From Dryas octopetala (Eukaryota > Streptophyta > Magnoliopsida > Rosales > Rosaceae), in NCBI GenBank assembly GCA_963921425.1, contig OY992832.1, positions 496,001 through 560,000 of the forward strand: 64,000 nucleotides of DNA. The letters are read 5' to 3'. Position numbers and translations under genes: made by a program. Positions 49,320 to 64,000 of the stretch are shown one piece after another. How positions within the stretch are numbered: the first letter of the stretch is position 1; each line of letters starts with the position of its first letter. Below the pieces are notes generated by a model. It searched no databases, was not told the DNA's origin, and worked only from the letters and a program-made list of their open reading frames with translations.

Positions 49320-50341
49320 TGTCAGAGCTGCTGTTTCTGATTCCAAATTGCGAAGATCAGTGACAAAGAAAACAGAGAAAAAAACACACTTAATAACCAC
49401 ATAAATATTGATGCAAATTTGTCCAACCCACACTACAATAGATGGTCCAAATCTAATTAATTCATATCAGTTATATGAAATAAACGTTATTGTAAATTTA
49501 TTGAAAATAAATGTCAACATAAGAGAAAATAAAACTTTAAAGAGGAAAATTCAATCAAAAGAAATTTTAGTAAGAAAGAGTGCAGTGTCCGCACTACATA
49601 CAATATGTGCTCGTAATTACCACTATTAATACAAATTTGGGTAGATCACGAGCTTTAATAGTGGAAAATAAAACTGTTGTGGCAAGTTTGCAACCTTAAT
49701 TCATGTACATAAATACTAAATATTCAAAAAAACAACAAGAAAAGCAATAATGGATACACCTGAAGAAAAAAAAAAAAAAGAGAGCTTCTTTAGCTGCTTA
49801 AAAAAGAGATTTTCAAATGAAAAGTTGAGGTTGTTTGTCACTCAGTTATACATATACACAAAGTTCAACTAAACAATCAGATATGTAATGGTATAATTTT
49901 AACTAAAGCAACAGTAAATATGAACTAATAATGTGAGTTTAACTTGACCAATTAATATATAATACTAAGATGAAAATAATTTGAAACAGGTAATGGCAAC
50001 CCATTACAACGATCCGACCCAACACAGCACAGAGCAATGCCCCGACCCCAACCTATGTCTGCAAAGCCAAGGCAATGGCTGCCACTCCAGCAGACGTGAA
50101 GGAATACCCCAACTCCTACGTGTTCATAATCATTCTATTGTTTCCAATAATAATAAAAAAAAACACACACACACACAAGAGAGAGCAGCAACCCCAAAAC
50201 ACAAAATAAAATCCAATTCTTGAAAGCACCATACCCAAACATAACCAAAGAGTATGAAGATTTGTCTAGTGATAATCAGAAATACAATAACAAATTTGGT
50301 TCACAGAGCTTGAAGTTGAAGTGAGTTTATACATGACTTAC

Positions 50342-50470
50342 CTTACAATTTTACTTTAATGGCGATAAAGGGAAGTGATGAGAAGGGAGATTGAGAGGCG
50401 GCGGCTATGAGGACACTGAGGAATACAGAGTTGAAGAAACGGAGGAAAAGAACGACAAAAGAACTGAGGA
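50342..50470 (-). other. Putative non-coding first exon and promoter of the short WDR43-like gene
   Basis: On the minus strand a CT-rich leader-like sequence ends in TGTAAG|GTAAGT, a strong splice donor at 50341. An AG acceptor at about 49337, 18 bp before the ATG, could join to it. The position and composition are typical of a plant 5' UTR intron. The start point is approximate. Confidence 0.4.
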
Positions 50471-50822
50471 GATGACTTAGCATGTTAGGCCTTTGGGCCT
50501 TGTAAGCTTTGTTAGTTTCTTGGGCCTTTGTGCCTTGCCACTTGCTTTGTTAGTTTCTTGACAAAAGAACTATTGGCCCAACAACTTGACTTTATCAAGG
50601 TTTACCAAGTGTGCCAGTTATCACCTTAACCTAGAATCCTGGACTCCAATCCTAGATAAGAAGTTAAACTACACTCAAATCTATGTTCCGCAAAACGACA
50701 AGACTGGCTCACTACTCAAACTCTCAAAGAGTCAAACAAAAAAACCAAGAACCAAGTAAGAGGGATCAGACATTCAGATTTCAGACCCAGAAAACATATC
50801 AAATAATACTCTTGGACCCAAA

Positions 50823-53800
50823 ATGAGTTCATCATCATCATCAGTGAGGAAGCTGCAGGTGGCATCCCCAGTTCCAGCAGACATAGACATTGCTAATTCA
50901 GTTGAGCCTGTCCACATCTCTCAGATTGCCAAAGACCTCAATCTTAGTCCCAACCACTATGATCTTTATGGCAAATACAAGGCCAAGGTCATTCATTCAT
51001 TTGCTTCTTTTCCATCTCTTATTTGGTGGGTGGTAGTGTATTATTATGTTTGAGTATAATAAAATTCATTCTACGTATTTGGGTGTATAGGTTTTGTTGT
51101 CTGTGATTGATGAGCTCAAAGGATCTGCTAATGGGTATTATGTTGTGGTTGGAGGGATTACTCCTACCCCTCTCGGAGAGGGCAAGTCTACCACTACTGT
51201 TGGACTCTGCCAAGCTTTGGGTGCTTTTCAGGATAAGAAGGTGAACTTTTTTTTTTTTTATTAAAAAAAATTGTTTACATTTATTGGTTTACCCTTTTTT
51301 ATTTTTTTGTTGGGCAGTTGATATTGAGTTCTAATAGTGTTAATGATTTCAACATTTAAATGAATAATAAAAAAATCCGAATTGAGTTTACGCCTGTTGA
51401 TTTCTCCTTGCTTTATCTGCTGTATATGCTTTTTTTTGTTTTTTAATTAGTTTCTGCTGTAAAAGCTAATCCTGCTTCTCTGCGCCTGAGGAGAAAGAAT
51501 ATGTTTTTTGAGGGAAAAAAAAAACCCTGTAGATAAGTTGGAACTGGATAAGATAAGAAATCAGTGCATTTATTTCATTTCTGTCTTCAAATGTACAATC
51601 AAAGTATTTCAAGCATCCCTTGTCTTTATCTCCTTTGTTGTGAAATTTTCTTTTAAGTATTTGGAGTTTGTATGAAAGACTTAATAAACAGAGTCAGATC
51701 CTGCCAAAAGCGGCTTGTCCAGCTTTCCTTACTACTTCCCAATGCCAAAAAGCGGCTTGATCACCAATTCTCCCTTTTTATGACATTAGGTTGTTACTTG
51801 CCTTCGTCAACCATCACAAGGACCAACTTTTGGAATTAAAGGGGGTGCCGCAGGTGGTGGTTACAGTCAAGTGATCCCAATGGATGAGTTTAATCTTCAC
51901 CTAACAGGAGATATTCATGCAATAACAGCTGCAAACAATCTTCTAGCTGCTGCTATTGATACTCGGTTTTTCCATGAGGCAACCCAATCAGATAAGGCTC
52001 TACTGAACCGATTATGTCCACCAAACAAAGAAGGCAAACGGAGCTTTAATGACATCATGTTTAGACGTCTGACAAAGCTTGGTATCTCCAAGACCAAGCC
52101 TGAGGATCTTACACCAGACGAAGTTAAGAAATTCGCTAGGCTTGATATTGACCCTGATTCTATCACATGGAGAAGAGTAATGGATATAAATGACCGGTTC
52201 TTGAGGAAGATTTCGATTGGCCAGGGCCCCGATGAGAAAGGGATGGTGAGAGAAACAGGATTTGATATTTCAGTTGCCAGTGAAATAATGGCAGTTTTGG
52301 CCCTTACGACATCTCTAGCGGATATGAGGGAGAGGCTTGGGAAAATGGTGATTGGAAACAGCAAAGCTGGTGAACCTATAACTGCTGATGATCTTGGTGT
52401 TGGAGGTGCATTAACGGTGCTAATGAAGGATGCTATTAACCCTACATTAATGCAGACTCTTGAAGGGACCCCAGTTCTTGTTCATGCTGGTCCTTTTGCA
52501 AACATTGCGCACGGGAATTCTTCTATTGTGGCTGATAAGATTGCACTGAAATTGGTGGGACCAGGTGGGTTTGTGGTCACAGAAGCTGGTTTTGGTGCTG
52601 ATATTGGTACTGAGAAGTTCATGAATATAAAATGCCGGTATAGTGGTTTAACACCACAGTGTGCAATTATAGTTGCAACTATAAGGGCCTTAAAAATGCA
52701 TGGTGGTGGGCCGGACGTTGTTGCTGGGAAGCCTCTTAACAATGCCTACATAACTGAGAATGTGGCTTTGGTTGAGGCTGGCTGTGTGAACTTGGTCAGG
52801 CATATTTCAAACACAAAAACCTATGGTGTGAATGTTGTTGTTGCTGTGAACAAGTTCTCGACTGACACTGAAGCAGAACTAAATGCAGTTAGAAACGCAG
52901 CATTGGCTGCTGGGGCATATGATGCAGTTATTTGTACTCATCATGCCCATGGTGGAAAAGGAGCGGTTAGTCACTTCATCCCATTAACTGATTAGTTTTT
53001 GTTGATGAAAATAATTGGAGATCAATCTCTTTTGCTTGAAGCATATAGAAATTAATCAAATTATATGAAATAGCAGAAAAAGTTAATGATCTACACTAAC
53101 CATTTTGTGAGTTCTAGAATCACCTTATAGCCTAATGAGGAGCTTGCTCTTCTTGCTTGCAGTGCACACCACTACAACTTGCAATCCCAGCTTTACTCTC
53201 ATGATAATCTCCAATTTCCTAACTCATCTTGCCTTGTTTAGACCGTCACTTCTTTCTCTCTTTTACCTGCTGTTCGAGCCTAATAGAAGTCTTGGCAACT
53301 TATGCTCTGATCTCATATTTCTTCCAAGATATTCCATCTTGTGCTTAGGCATAAGTGTCATTTTCTTCTTTTTGAATATTGATTAAATTGTATTTAACTA
53401 TGCTTGTCTTGCTTTGTCTCACTTCCTTTCAATCCGTTACATTCACAGGTAGACCTAGGGATTGCAGTTCAAAAAGCTTGCGAGAATGTTACACAACCAT
53501 TAAAGTTTTTATATCCTTTGGATTTTAGTATTAAAGAAAAAATAGAGGCAATAGCAAGGTCATATGGCGCGAGCGGTGTTGAATACTCAGAGCAGGTAAG
53601 CGCATGTGTTATTATTTTAAACATTCAAGTTACGCAATTTGTTTCAGTATCTGCAGTTCATTTAATTTTTTATTCATTAAAAGATAGACAACACTTTAAT
53701 ACCAATGAATACAACTATTTGTCTTGTTTTTCTCATCAAAAAATAAAAAAACTATAACTTGTGCTGCAAACCGAACATCAACTTCATTCTTCTACAGCAT

Positions 53801-54218
53801 TTTCAGGATAGACATATCTTCTCTTTTCCCTTTTCATTTTGTTCTTGACACCGCTGAAGCCAAAATGTTGTAAATTTTGAACCAGCATGGAAGTTTACAG
53901 GACATGCTTATTGATATGAGCTTTCTTCATTTGTGTGAATAGGCTGAGAAACAGGTTGAGATGTACAGCAGGCAGGGGTTTTCTGGTCTGCCAATATGCA
54001 TGGCGAAAACCCAGTACTCATTTTCACACAATGCTTCTGCGAAAGGAGCCCCAAGTGGATTTGTCTTACCAATAAGGGATGTAAGGGCTAGCATTGGAGC
54101 TGGATTTATATATCCTTTGGTTGGAACAATGAGTACAATGCCAGGTCTTCCGACTCGGCCTTGCTTCTATGACATTGATCTTGACACCGCCACCGGAAGG
54201 GTCATTGGTCTTTCTTGA
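50823..54218 (+). CDS. THFS: Formate-tetrahydrofolate ligase (10-formyl-THF synthetase)
   Basis: It makes 10-formyltetrahydrofolate from formate, THF and ATP in cytosolic one-carbon metabolism. Five exons, 50823-50987, 51091-51240, 51790-52965, 53449-53595 and 53943-54218, give 637 residues, full length for the monofunctional plant enzyme. The N-terminus lacks an obvious transit peptide ([12 protein letters not shown]). The ATP-binding loop TPLGEGKST spans about 81-89. Other family blocks are [40 protein letters not shown] and [17 protein letters not shown]. The end is [13 protein letters not shown]. All key regions are intact. A degraded partial copy of this gene lies 3.3 kb downstream, at 57523-58729. 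Confidence 0.95.
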
Positions 54219-55021
54219 AGGTCACTGCATTTGGCTCTCCATATGCTTCACTCAGGCAACCTTACCAATACACTTCTTCAAACTTTCGTTATTGTGCTTT
54301 TTGCATGTTCATGTTGTGTCGGTTTTCTGTATTACTAGATAACGATTTCTCAAATAAAAGAAGAAATCTCTGAGGTTGATAAAAAGAGTTGTTCTCTACA
54401 ACCACACATTTGGGGATTACATTAAAAGGGTGGTGACAATTGGACCATGCCATTATCCACTGGTTAGCAGATCAACTCATGCATGTATTCATATCAGAAA
54501 AGAGGTAGAAGAGGATTATGATAAATAATAATTTGAATATTTTTTGACTTTATTAAATGCATCTATGGACTATAAGTAAAGGATGATTATGCGAAAAAAA
54601 AAAATTGTATGAGTAATGCTAGAGGGAGCAATGGACCACAGAATGAGTTAAGTAAGAGTTTGCCATATAATCGATTACAAAAAATGTCGTATAGCATTTT
54701 CCTGATCCGTATTTTTTCACCGACCGAAAAAAACAGACAAACAGAAACGGTTGATTTTCCAACCCAAACCGAAAAAACAGAAAGGGAATCTCCAACACTT
54801 GCCTGTGATTGATTGTATCTGCACGCATGCTTATGTCTAAAAATAGCAAATTTCTTGGAACTAAGTCAACTTATTAACCAAATGGATGACATTTTCAGCA
54901 AAACTGAAAATCAAACTCCGTTGTGTCTCTCTTTGTCTCTATTTTGAGGCAGTCAGGGTTGTAAACCCTCCTCCCTGTCATCAGCCAGTTATTTGCACAT
55001 ACAATAATTATATAGATAACA
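54219..55021. other. THFS 3' region and TBL-A promoter
   Basis: No gene. Parts of this spacer (about 54225-54310 and 54840-54880) have counterparts at 58735-58870 and 59560-59600, showing that it belongs to the tandem-duplicated unit. Confidence 0.5.
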
Positions 55022-57296
55022 ATGGCGGATTCAGATTCCCCTCAAGTTAGTCAGTTAAAATTACGAACAGAATTATTTGCAGAGCCGACGATGGCCTCTA
55101 CTCGACCCACAATCGCACATATCACAGGTGCAGCAGATTCCACGACAAAGCATCAATCTCCCACAAAAGCAGAGCACCACAAGGCCTCTCTTTTGTCAAT
55201 CTTGTTCACCAAAAGAAAATCCATGGTCTTTACTTATACATTCGCGTTTGCCTTCGTTGTCTGCACTTTCCTCTTGGTTTTCAACTCATCTCGCCCCTCG
55301 CTTCCATTTGGCTTCAACAACATCCTCCATGCCTCCTTCTACGCCTCTTCCCAGACCCCAAACAACCGTTTGGACCTTCCCCGGAAAGACCCTTTTGATA
55401 AGATTGCAAGTTTGAAGGGTGATGAGGTGAACAATCACAAGGGAAGTCAGATGGGTCTTTCTCAGTCTCCCGGGGAAGATGAAAGATTGAAGGGAAATGT
55501 GGTGAATCAGACGGATCATCAGATTGGTAATAATGCTCAGTCATCCAACAACACGGGAATCGAATTTTCCGGGAAACTAGAGGAGGGTCTTAAGAGAAAT
55601 GAATCTTCGTCTTTGCATGCAAGTGAATTTTCCAAGGTTTATGAGAAAAAGAAGCCTGTGCGTTCTCATTCTTCTTCTAAAGGTTCTAATGGAAAACATG
55701 GTTCTAAAAAGAAGAGGGTTTCGGGAAAAGAGAGTGATAGTAAAAAGGTGTTGTCTAGGAAGCAAGGGAAACAAACTGGGTCCAAGTTGAAGTTGATGAA
55801 TAATGGCTGTGACATTTTTGATGGAAGGTGGGTGAGAGATGATTCGTACCCACTTTATGATCCGGGGTCTTGTCCTCTTATCGATGAGCCTTTCAATTGT
55901 TTTCTTAACGGTAGGCTTGATAATGGTTACGAGAGGTATAGATGGCAACCAAAACATTGCAACATTCCAAGGTAATTTACAGGACTGTTTTACTTGAGAA
56001 TAAAATCCCACATTGGGAATGTTTCTGTTGATTGAAGTCTGTTTGTTCTGTTTAAGTGATGTTGGTTTTGGATGAACTTCTTGTGCAGGTTGGATGGTAA
56101 GAAGATGTTGACACTATTAAGAGGAAAGCGTATAGTTTTTGTTGGTGATTCTCTCAATAGGAATATGTGGGAGTCTTTGCTTTGTGTTCTTAGAAATTCA
56201 GTGGATGATAAGAGCAAAGTTTTTGAAGTCTCTGGTAGGGAAGAATTTCGTACTGAGGGCTCTTACTCTTTTATATTCCAGGTATGTTGTTCATTATCCA
56301 TCATCTCTGATTATGAAGTTCTTCCTTGTTTCCTTTTGGTTTTGTTGGTCTAAAGTAACTTTATGTATTTATCTTGAATGGATCAATAGGATTACAGTTG
56401 TTCAGTGGAGTTCTTTCAATCACGATTTCTAGTTCAAGAATGGGTGGTGCCAGGCACAAGTGGATCAGAAAAGGAAACACTTCGCCTTGATTTGATGGAG
56501 AGTGCCTCTGAAAATTACGTAAGTGCAGATATTCTCATCTTCAACACTGGTCACTGGTGGACTCATGAGAAAACCTCCAGCGGGTAAGACCCATGCACCC
56601 TTTCACTCTGTCTATGTCATTGGTTTTATTAGGAAAGCAGGAAAGTTACAATAATTAAGAATCTTTCAGGAAGGATTACTATCAAGAGGGCAGCCATGTC
56701 TACAGTGAATTGAATGTTGATGAGGCATTTCGGAAAGCTTTAACGACATGGGGAAGATGGGTGGATACCAATGTAAATCCTAAGAAAACTGCTGTTTTCT
56801 TCCGGGGCTATTCACCTTCTCACTTTAGGTACATAGAACACATTAAGTACTTTAATTTGTAGAACCTCATAGTTGGTTAGAAAATATATTCATAATATTT
56901 TTACCCTTTCACAGAGGTGGAGCATGGAATTCTGGAGGGCAATGCCACGCTGAGACAAAGCCAACTACAAACATAAAATTCACGGAGTTAGTAGGAGAAT
57001 ATCCAACGAACATGAGAATCTTGGACTCAGTAGTCAAGGGGATGAAAACGCCAATCAACTATCTGAACATTACAAGCATGACTGATTTCCGGAAGGATGC
57101 TCATCCATCGATTTACAGACAACCGAACATAACAGAGGAGGAGAGAAAACAGCCTATGATTCAGGATTGCAGTCACTGGTGCCTCCCTGGTGTTCCTGAT
57201 ACATGGAACGAGCTTGTATATGCTCAACTCCTTAGACATAACCAGAAGCAACGTAAACAGAAGCATCAAGAACAAAATCAGAGGCCACCGTTTTAG
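55022..57296 (+). CDS. TRICHOME BIREFRINGENCE-LIKE protein (TBR/TBL1/TBL2 type), copy A
   Basis: A Golgi type II membrane protein of the TBL (DUF231) family, which O-acetylates cell-wall polysaccharides. Five exons, 55022-55971, 56089-56281, 56390-56583, 56670-56828 and 56915-57296, give 625 residues. A cytosolic tail is followed by one membrane span at about 69-87 and a long Ser/Lys-rich stem. The PMR5N domain starts near 261 ([19 protein letters not shown]). The GDS serine-esterase motif is [13 protein letters not shown] (GDS 336-338). The C-terminal catalytic DxxH is DCSHW (583-586). Both catalytic motifs are intact. An internal ATG at 55091 could be an alternative start. The closest Arabidopsis group is inferred from the long stem. 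It is a tandem paralogue of 59776-62339. Confidence 0.92.
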
Positions 57297-57522
57297 ATAT
57301 GGAGAAAATATTATGTAAAGAGAAGATCCAACAAGTATTTCTTGAGCTGATAGATAGAAAAGAAGGAGAAGAACAAAAGTTGTAGTTAGTCAAGGGGTGG
57401 GGAAATGTGCTATAATGAACAATTGTGTTTGCACATGTAAGAAAAATGTGGAAAGTACTAATAATGAAAAAAGAAAAAAGAAAAAGAAAAAAGAAGAAAA
57501 AGAGAGAGAGAGAGAGACTTGA

Positions 57523-58729
<1,207 letters not shown>

Positions 58730-59271
58730 AGGTCACTGTATTTGGCTCTTCATATGCTCACTGAGGCAACCTTTTCCAAAGTTTTATCAAATGAAAGCCA
58801 GTCATCTCTTCCCCATACCGCTACACTTATTCAAACTTCTGTTTTTGTGCTCTTTGATTGCTATGAATGTTGCCCTTTTTAGCTTTTCATTTACAAATGC
58901 TGTAATTTGTACCACAATATGAGTCACTCTTTCAGACATTGGCTCTCCACTCTGCATACCATGATTAAAGGAAGGAGATACAGTGGTGTCATTGATAGTA
59001 AAACACTTTTCTTCCAAATTATATTTGAGGTTAAATCTCCTCAACATACACGATTGAAAGAGTTTTGAATTATGTATCTTGACTTACAAGGAAATCCCAT
59101 ATCAAAAGAAAAAGGAACAGATACGTACGAGTGTAAGAAGCCTCTCATGTCTAAAACTTCTTATGAACCATTATATATATGTAAGAGTATTCATGGGGCT
59201 TCTTGCTCTCACATTCTTGATCCGACAAACTGAAATAATTAATGCATCGCGAGTGAGAGAAAATGGTTTTG

Positions 59272-59534
59272 TATAGCAATGCTCTCTAAATTATCATCCA
59301 TGTCTCATTTGTTTCCTGATCTTTATTTTATTTTACTTCGTCCTCTAAATTTTAATTCGTCACTTTGCCCCAAATTTTAATCTATTAGCATGGGAGATAG
59401 AAAAGTTAATTAAATTGACGAATTGGAGCAAAGTGACACATAAATTAAAATTTAGGGAGCCAAAAGAAACATGTATAATAGTTTAGGGAAAAAGTGAAAT
59501 ATGTATGATAGTTTCGGGGGCACTGCTATAGCTT
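59272..59534. repeat. Foldback MITE-like element upstream of TBL-B
   Basis: The ends are inverted: TATAGCAATGCTCTCTAAAT on the left and, reversed, TATAGCAGTGCCCCCGAAAC on the right. A strong inner pair is CTAAATTTTAATTCGTCACT and its reverse near 59435-59458. It lies within 250-500 bp of the TBL-B start. TBL-A has no counterpart, so it inserted after the tandem duplication. The target duplication is unclear. Confidence 0.5.
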
Positions 59535-59775
59535 TTCCATAATTGCATCTTGCTTATTTCCAAACATAGCAACTTTCTTGAATTAAGTTTAGTAGTTAAC
59601 AAACCACTTAACAGAAAAGTGTCATTAATGAAATTGAAATGAATCCTTTTGTCTTTAATCAATTAATCTCTCAGGGCCAATTAACGTTAACTAAACCTCA
59701 ACTCTGCTCTCTCTTCTCTCACTCTTGTAAATTTGCAATAAGCAGACACACAGTCCTCGGCTCTCACTCACACAC

Positions 59776-62339
59776 ATGACAATGGCAGAATCCCCAACAC
59801 AGACAACCCCACAATCCACAAAGCACCAGTCACCCACAATCACAAAAACTGAGACCAAGGCCTCTCTTTCTTCAATCTTGTTCCCCTCAAGAAAAGCCAC
59901 CGCCTTTGCTTATGGATTCTCATTTGCCTGCATTGCCTGTACTGTCTTCTTGGCTTTAAATTCATTTAGCTACTCTTTTCCTTTCGGCTTCAAGAACATC
60001 TTCAATGCCTCCTTCTACTCCTCTTCTCAGAAAGTTACTCAGACCCCAAGCACTCCCCCTTTTGAGCTTTTCCGGGAAAACCCATTTTCCAAGAAAAATG
60101 AGTCTTTACCACATTTGGGTAAGAGTGCAAGTTTGAAGAGCGATGTGGTGAGTCAAATTCAGATGGGTAATGCTCAATCACCCAACCCCAGTTTTTCTTT
60201 GTCCCAAGACTTCAATCAGACGTCCAAGAAAACCAAAACCCAAATTTCTGGGGAAGTAGAATTTTCTGGGGTACTGGAGGGTTCAAAGAGAATAAATGAA
60301 TCTTCCTCGTCGAATGTAATTGAATTTACTTCTGTGGCTGCGACTCCTCAATCTTTTTCTAAAGATTCTGATGGAAAAGGTGGTTCTACAAAGAATGGGG
60401 TTTTGGGGCAGGTAGGAAGATCAAGCTATGTGGCATTCACATCGAAAGAGAGTGATGGTAATGAGGCATTGTCTGACTCTGAGAAGCAAAGGAACCAAAC
60501 TGGGTTGGAGTTTTTGATGAATGGTTGTGATATATTTGATGGAAGATGGGTGAGAGATGATTCGTACCCACTTTATGTTCCGGGGTCTTGTCCTTACATA
60601 GATGAGTCTTTCAATTGTTTTCTTAACAGGAGGCCTGATAATGATTACGAGAAGTATAGATGGCAACCAAAAGATTGCAATCTCCCAAGGTAATTTGCTG
60701 GACTGATTTTACTTCTAATTTAAGTATGTCTTGGTTATACCATATTTATTTGGTTTTACGTCTAATTTAAGTTAACTTTGCATGATTGGTTTTATTAAAC
60801 AAACACAGTAGTCAGCAGACCTGGTAATCGATTTCATTCAAACTACCTATCGTGGCAATCTGTACTTGGTAATAGTTGGTTTTCATAAGTGCAAAGTTAC
60901 TTGCTTGCTTGAAATTAGTCTTGTGAGGATCAATATAACAATTAATTATTGATTGTCGGTTCAAACTGAATTTCAATTTTAGTATATGATGGAGTTCTGT
61001 TCTGTGGACTAATGTGTGTGTGGAGTGTGTGTTTATATTTTATGTTTATGCATTCACTAGATCGTTTCTGTTGAATAAAGCTTGTTGGTTCTGTTTTAGT
61101 GATGTTGGTCTTGTGCAGGTTTAATGGTAGGAACATGTTGGGATTATTGAGAGGAAAGCGTCTAGTTTTTGTCGGTGATTCTCTCAATAGGAATATGTGG
61201 GAGTCTTTGCTTTGTGTTCTTAGAAATTCAGTGGATGAGAAGAGCAGAGTTTTTGAAGTCTCCAGTAGGCAAGAATTTCGTACAGAGGGATCTTACTCGT
61301 TTATATTCCAGGCATGTTGTTCATTATCCATCATCTCTGATTTGGAATTCATAGCCTGATAAATTCTTCCTTCTTTCCTTTTGGCTTTGTTTCTCTAAAG
61401 TAATCTTTGTATATTTGTTCTCAAATGGATCAATAGGAGTATAATTGTTCAGTGGAGTTCTTTCGATCGCCATTTCTAGTTCAAGAATGGGAGATGCCAG
61501 ATGCAAATGCATCGGTAAAGGAAACACTTCGCCTTGATTTGATTGACAGATCCTCTGATAAGTACAAAAGTGCAGATGTTCTCATCTTCAACACAGGTCA
61601 CTGGTGGACTCATGAGAAAACTTCCAGAGGGTAAAACCATGCTCCCTTTCACTCTATGTCATTGATTTTAGCAAACTGAGCAGGAAAACTACAATAATAT
61701 AAGAATCTTGCAGGAAGGGTTACTATCAAGAGGGTAGCTATATCTATGATGAATTGAATGTTAAAGAGGCATTTCGGAAAGCTTTAACTACATGGGCAAG
61801 ATGGGTGGACACCAATATAAATCCTGAGAAAACTATTGTTTTCTTCCGGGGCTATTCGCCTAATCACTTTAGGTACGCAGACCACATGAAGTACTTTTGA
61901 CTTCTTGAACCTCATGGTTGTTTAGAAAATATACAGCATCTTTATAATCTTTTAACCCTTTCACAGAGGTGGAAGATGGAATTCTGGAGGGCAATGCCAT
62001 GGTGAGACAGAGCCATTTGCAAAGGAGGCATTCAAAGGAAAATATAAGGCAAAAGTGAGAATTGTGGACTCAATAATCAGGGAAATGAAGACACCAATCT
62101 TCTATCTGAACATTACGAGAATGACTGATTTCCGGAGGGATGCTCATCCATCAATTTACAGAAAACAGAATTTAACAGAGGAGGAGAGAAAATCGCCTTT
62201 GAAATACCAGGATTGCAGTCACTGGTGCCTCCCTGGTGTTCCCGATACATGGAACGAGTTTGTATATGCTCAGCTCCTTAGACATAACAAGAATCAACAT
62301 AAACAGCAGCATCAAGAACAGCAGCAGAGGAGTCCCTAG
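59776..62339 (+). CDS. TRICHOME BIREFRINGENCE-LIKE protein (TBR/TBL1/TBL2 type), copy B
   Basis: A tandem paralogue of copy A with the same exon structure: 59776-60689, 61119-61311, 61437-61630, 61714-61872 and 61967-62339, giving 610 residues. A membrane span is at about 42-62, followed by the stem, PMR5N ([19 protein letters not shown]), GDS at 324-326 and DCSHW at 569-572. Both catalytic motifs are intact. Exons 2-5 are very close to copy A, while the N-terminal tail and stem have diverged by many changes and indels. The second intron starts GC (CAG|GCATGT) where copy A has GT. The start ATG at 59776 is followed two codons later by another (59782), and either may be used. Confidence 0.92.
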
Positions 62340-62800
62340 ATAAAAGATAAATCAGCTTTGCTTTTTAGATAGATCACGTTAAAAAGGATTTGGAGAAAAT
62401 ATATTTGTAGTTTATTTTGTTGGAAAGGTCATCACATGGAAACTATAAATTGTGGATGTTGTAAAGAACAATTGTGGTTGCACATGTGGGAAAGAGGTGG
62501 AGATCTATAGGTTCAGTGTACTAGGTTGTAGACAGGATTATTCTCCATTAGATTTTCCTTAGATTTTCTAGTGAAAATGACATGCTCATAATATAAGCTG
62601 ATAATATCTTTGTTCAAATGGATGTATTTGATAATTGTGAATACTTTCATAGCTTTATTCAAAATGTATATAAATTATTGAACTCGTAGCCATATAAGTT
62701 TGAGTATGAACTCATAGCCATGGCCATCATCATAATAATCACATCACATCACACATAAGTACATAACGCTTCATTAGTTTTACATGGCCTTAACTTTTTA
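62340..62800. other. Convergent 3' spacer
   Basis: The 3' UTRs of TBL-B (+) and the peroxidase (-). Nothing else is seen. Confidence 0.4.
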
Positions 62801-63891
<1,091 letters not shown>

Positions 63892-64000
63892 CTAAAGAAA
63901 TTGGATTTGTTCTGAAGTTGTATAACAGAGAAAGTAGCTAGAATTAACAAAGTTGAATAAGGTGCTTCAGCTTAAATCTTGAAGAAATCCCAAAAGTTTC

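Noticed and set aside
51915-52742. Minus-strand frames of 149 and 86 codons
   Set aside because: They are antisense shadows of the THFS third exon.

Overview
The window is nuclear DNA from a flowering plant. It is AT-rich, the genes carry many introns with GT-AG or occasional GC-AG borders, and every protein family belongs to land plants (chromomethylase, MUT9-like kinase, SINAT ligase, TBL acyltransferases, class III peroxidase). The gene complement and sequence feel suggest a woody rosid, possibly Rosaceae such as Prunus. That placement is inference and was not tested.

Layout. 1-4964 (-): chromomethylase CMT3, cut by the left edge, with three foldback transposon-like elements in its introns. 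7455-12517 (+): a 16-exon MUT9-like / casein-kinase-1-like kinase, head to head with CMT3. 14.6-22.1 kb: no intact protein gene, but a mosaic of intron-bearing fragments of four recognisable host genes (lysyl-tRNA synthetase, an NDR-type AGC kinase, a DEG5-like protease and the phylloquinone gene PHYLLO). Several occur twice, in direct or inverted order, together with two tRNA-Thr(AGT) genes and duplicated non-coding blocks. 22381-25310 (+): a DnaJ-zinc-finger thylakoid protein (PSA2/EDA3-like). 26118-28955 (-): a manganese-type CDF transporter (MTP9/10-like). 32148-34893 (-): a circularly permuted BPG2-like GTPase. 35546-37495 (-): a SINAT RING E3 ligase.

39-45.5 kb is a gene-poor stretch holding three non-autonomous DNA transposons from three superfamilies, each bounded by exact target-site duplications: CACTA (3 bp), hAT (8 bp) and Mutator-like (9 bp). 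It also carries a small single-membrane-span protein gene. 46244-46706 (+) is a LEA group 3 gene with ABRE motifs upstream and an apparent frameshift. 47314-49319 (-) is a short gene encoding only the C-terminal Utp12 part of WDR43. 50823-54218 (+) is formate-tetrahydrofolate ligase.

55-62.3 kb (+) holds two TBL O-acetyltransferase paralogues with a decayed partial copy of the formate-tetrahydrofolate ligase gene between them. This order is best explained by one tandem duplication that copied the 3' part of the ligase gene together with the TBL gene. The right edge (62801 on, -) is a class III peroxidase whose first exon lies outside the window.

The genes do not form one pathway. Recurrent themes are chloroplast proteins (PSA2, BPG2-like, and fragments of DEG5 and PHYLLO), cell-wall enzymes (TBL, peroxidase) and chromatin regulators (CMT3, MLK). 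Exon borders below were set by hand from splice consensus, reading phase and conserved protein blocks.
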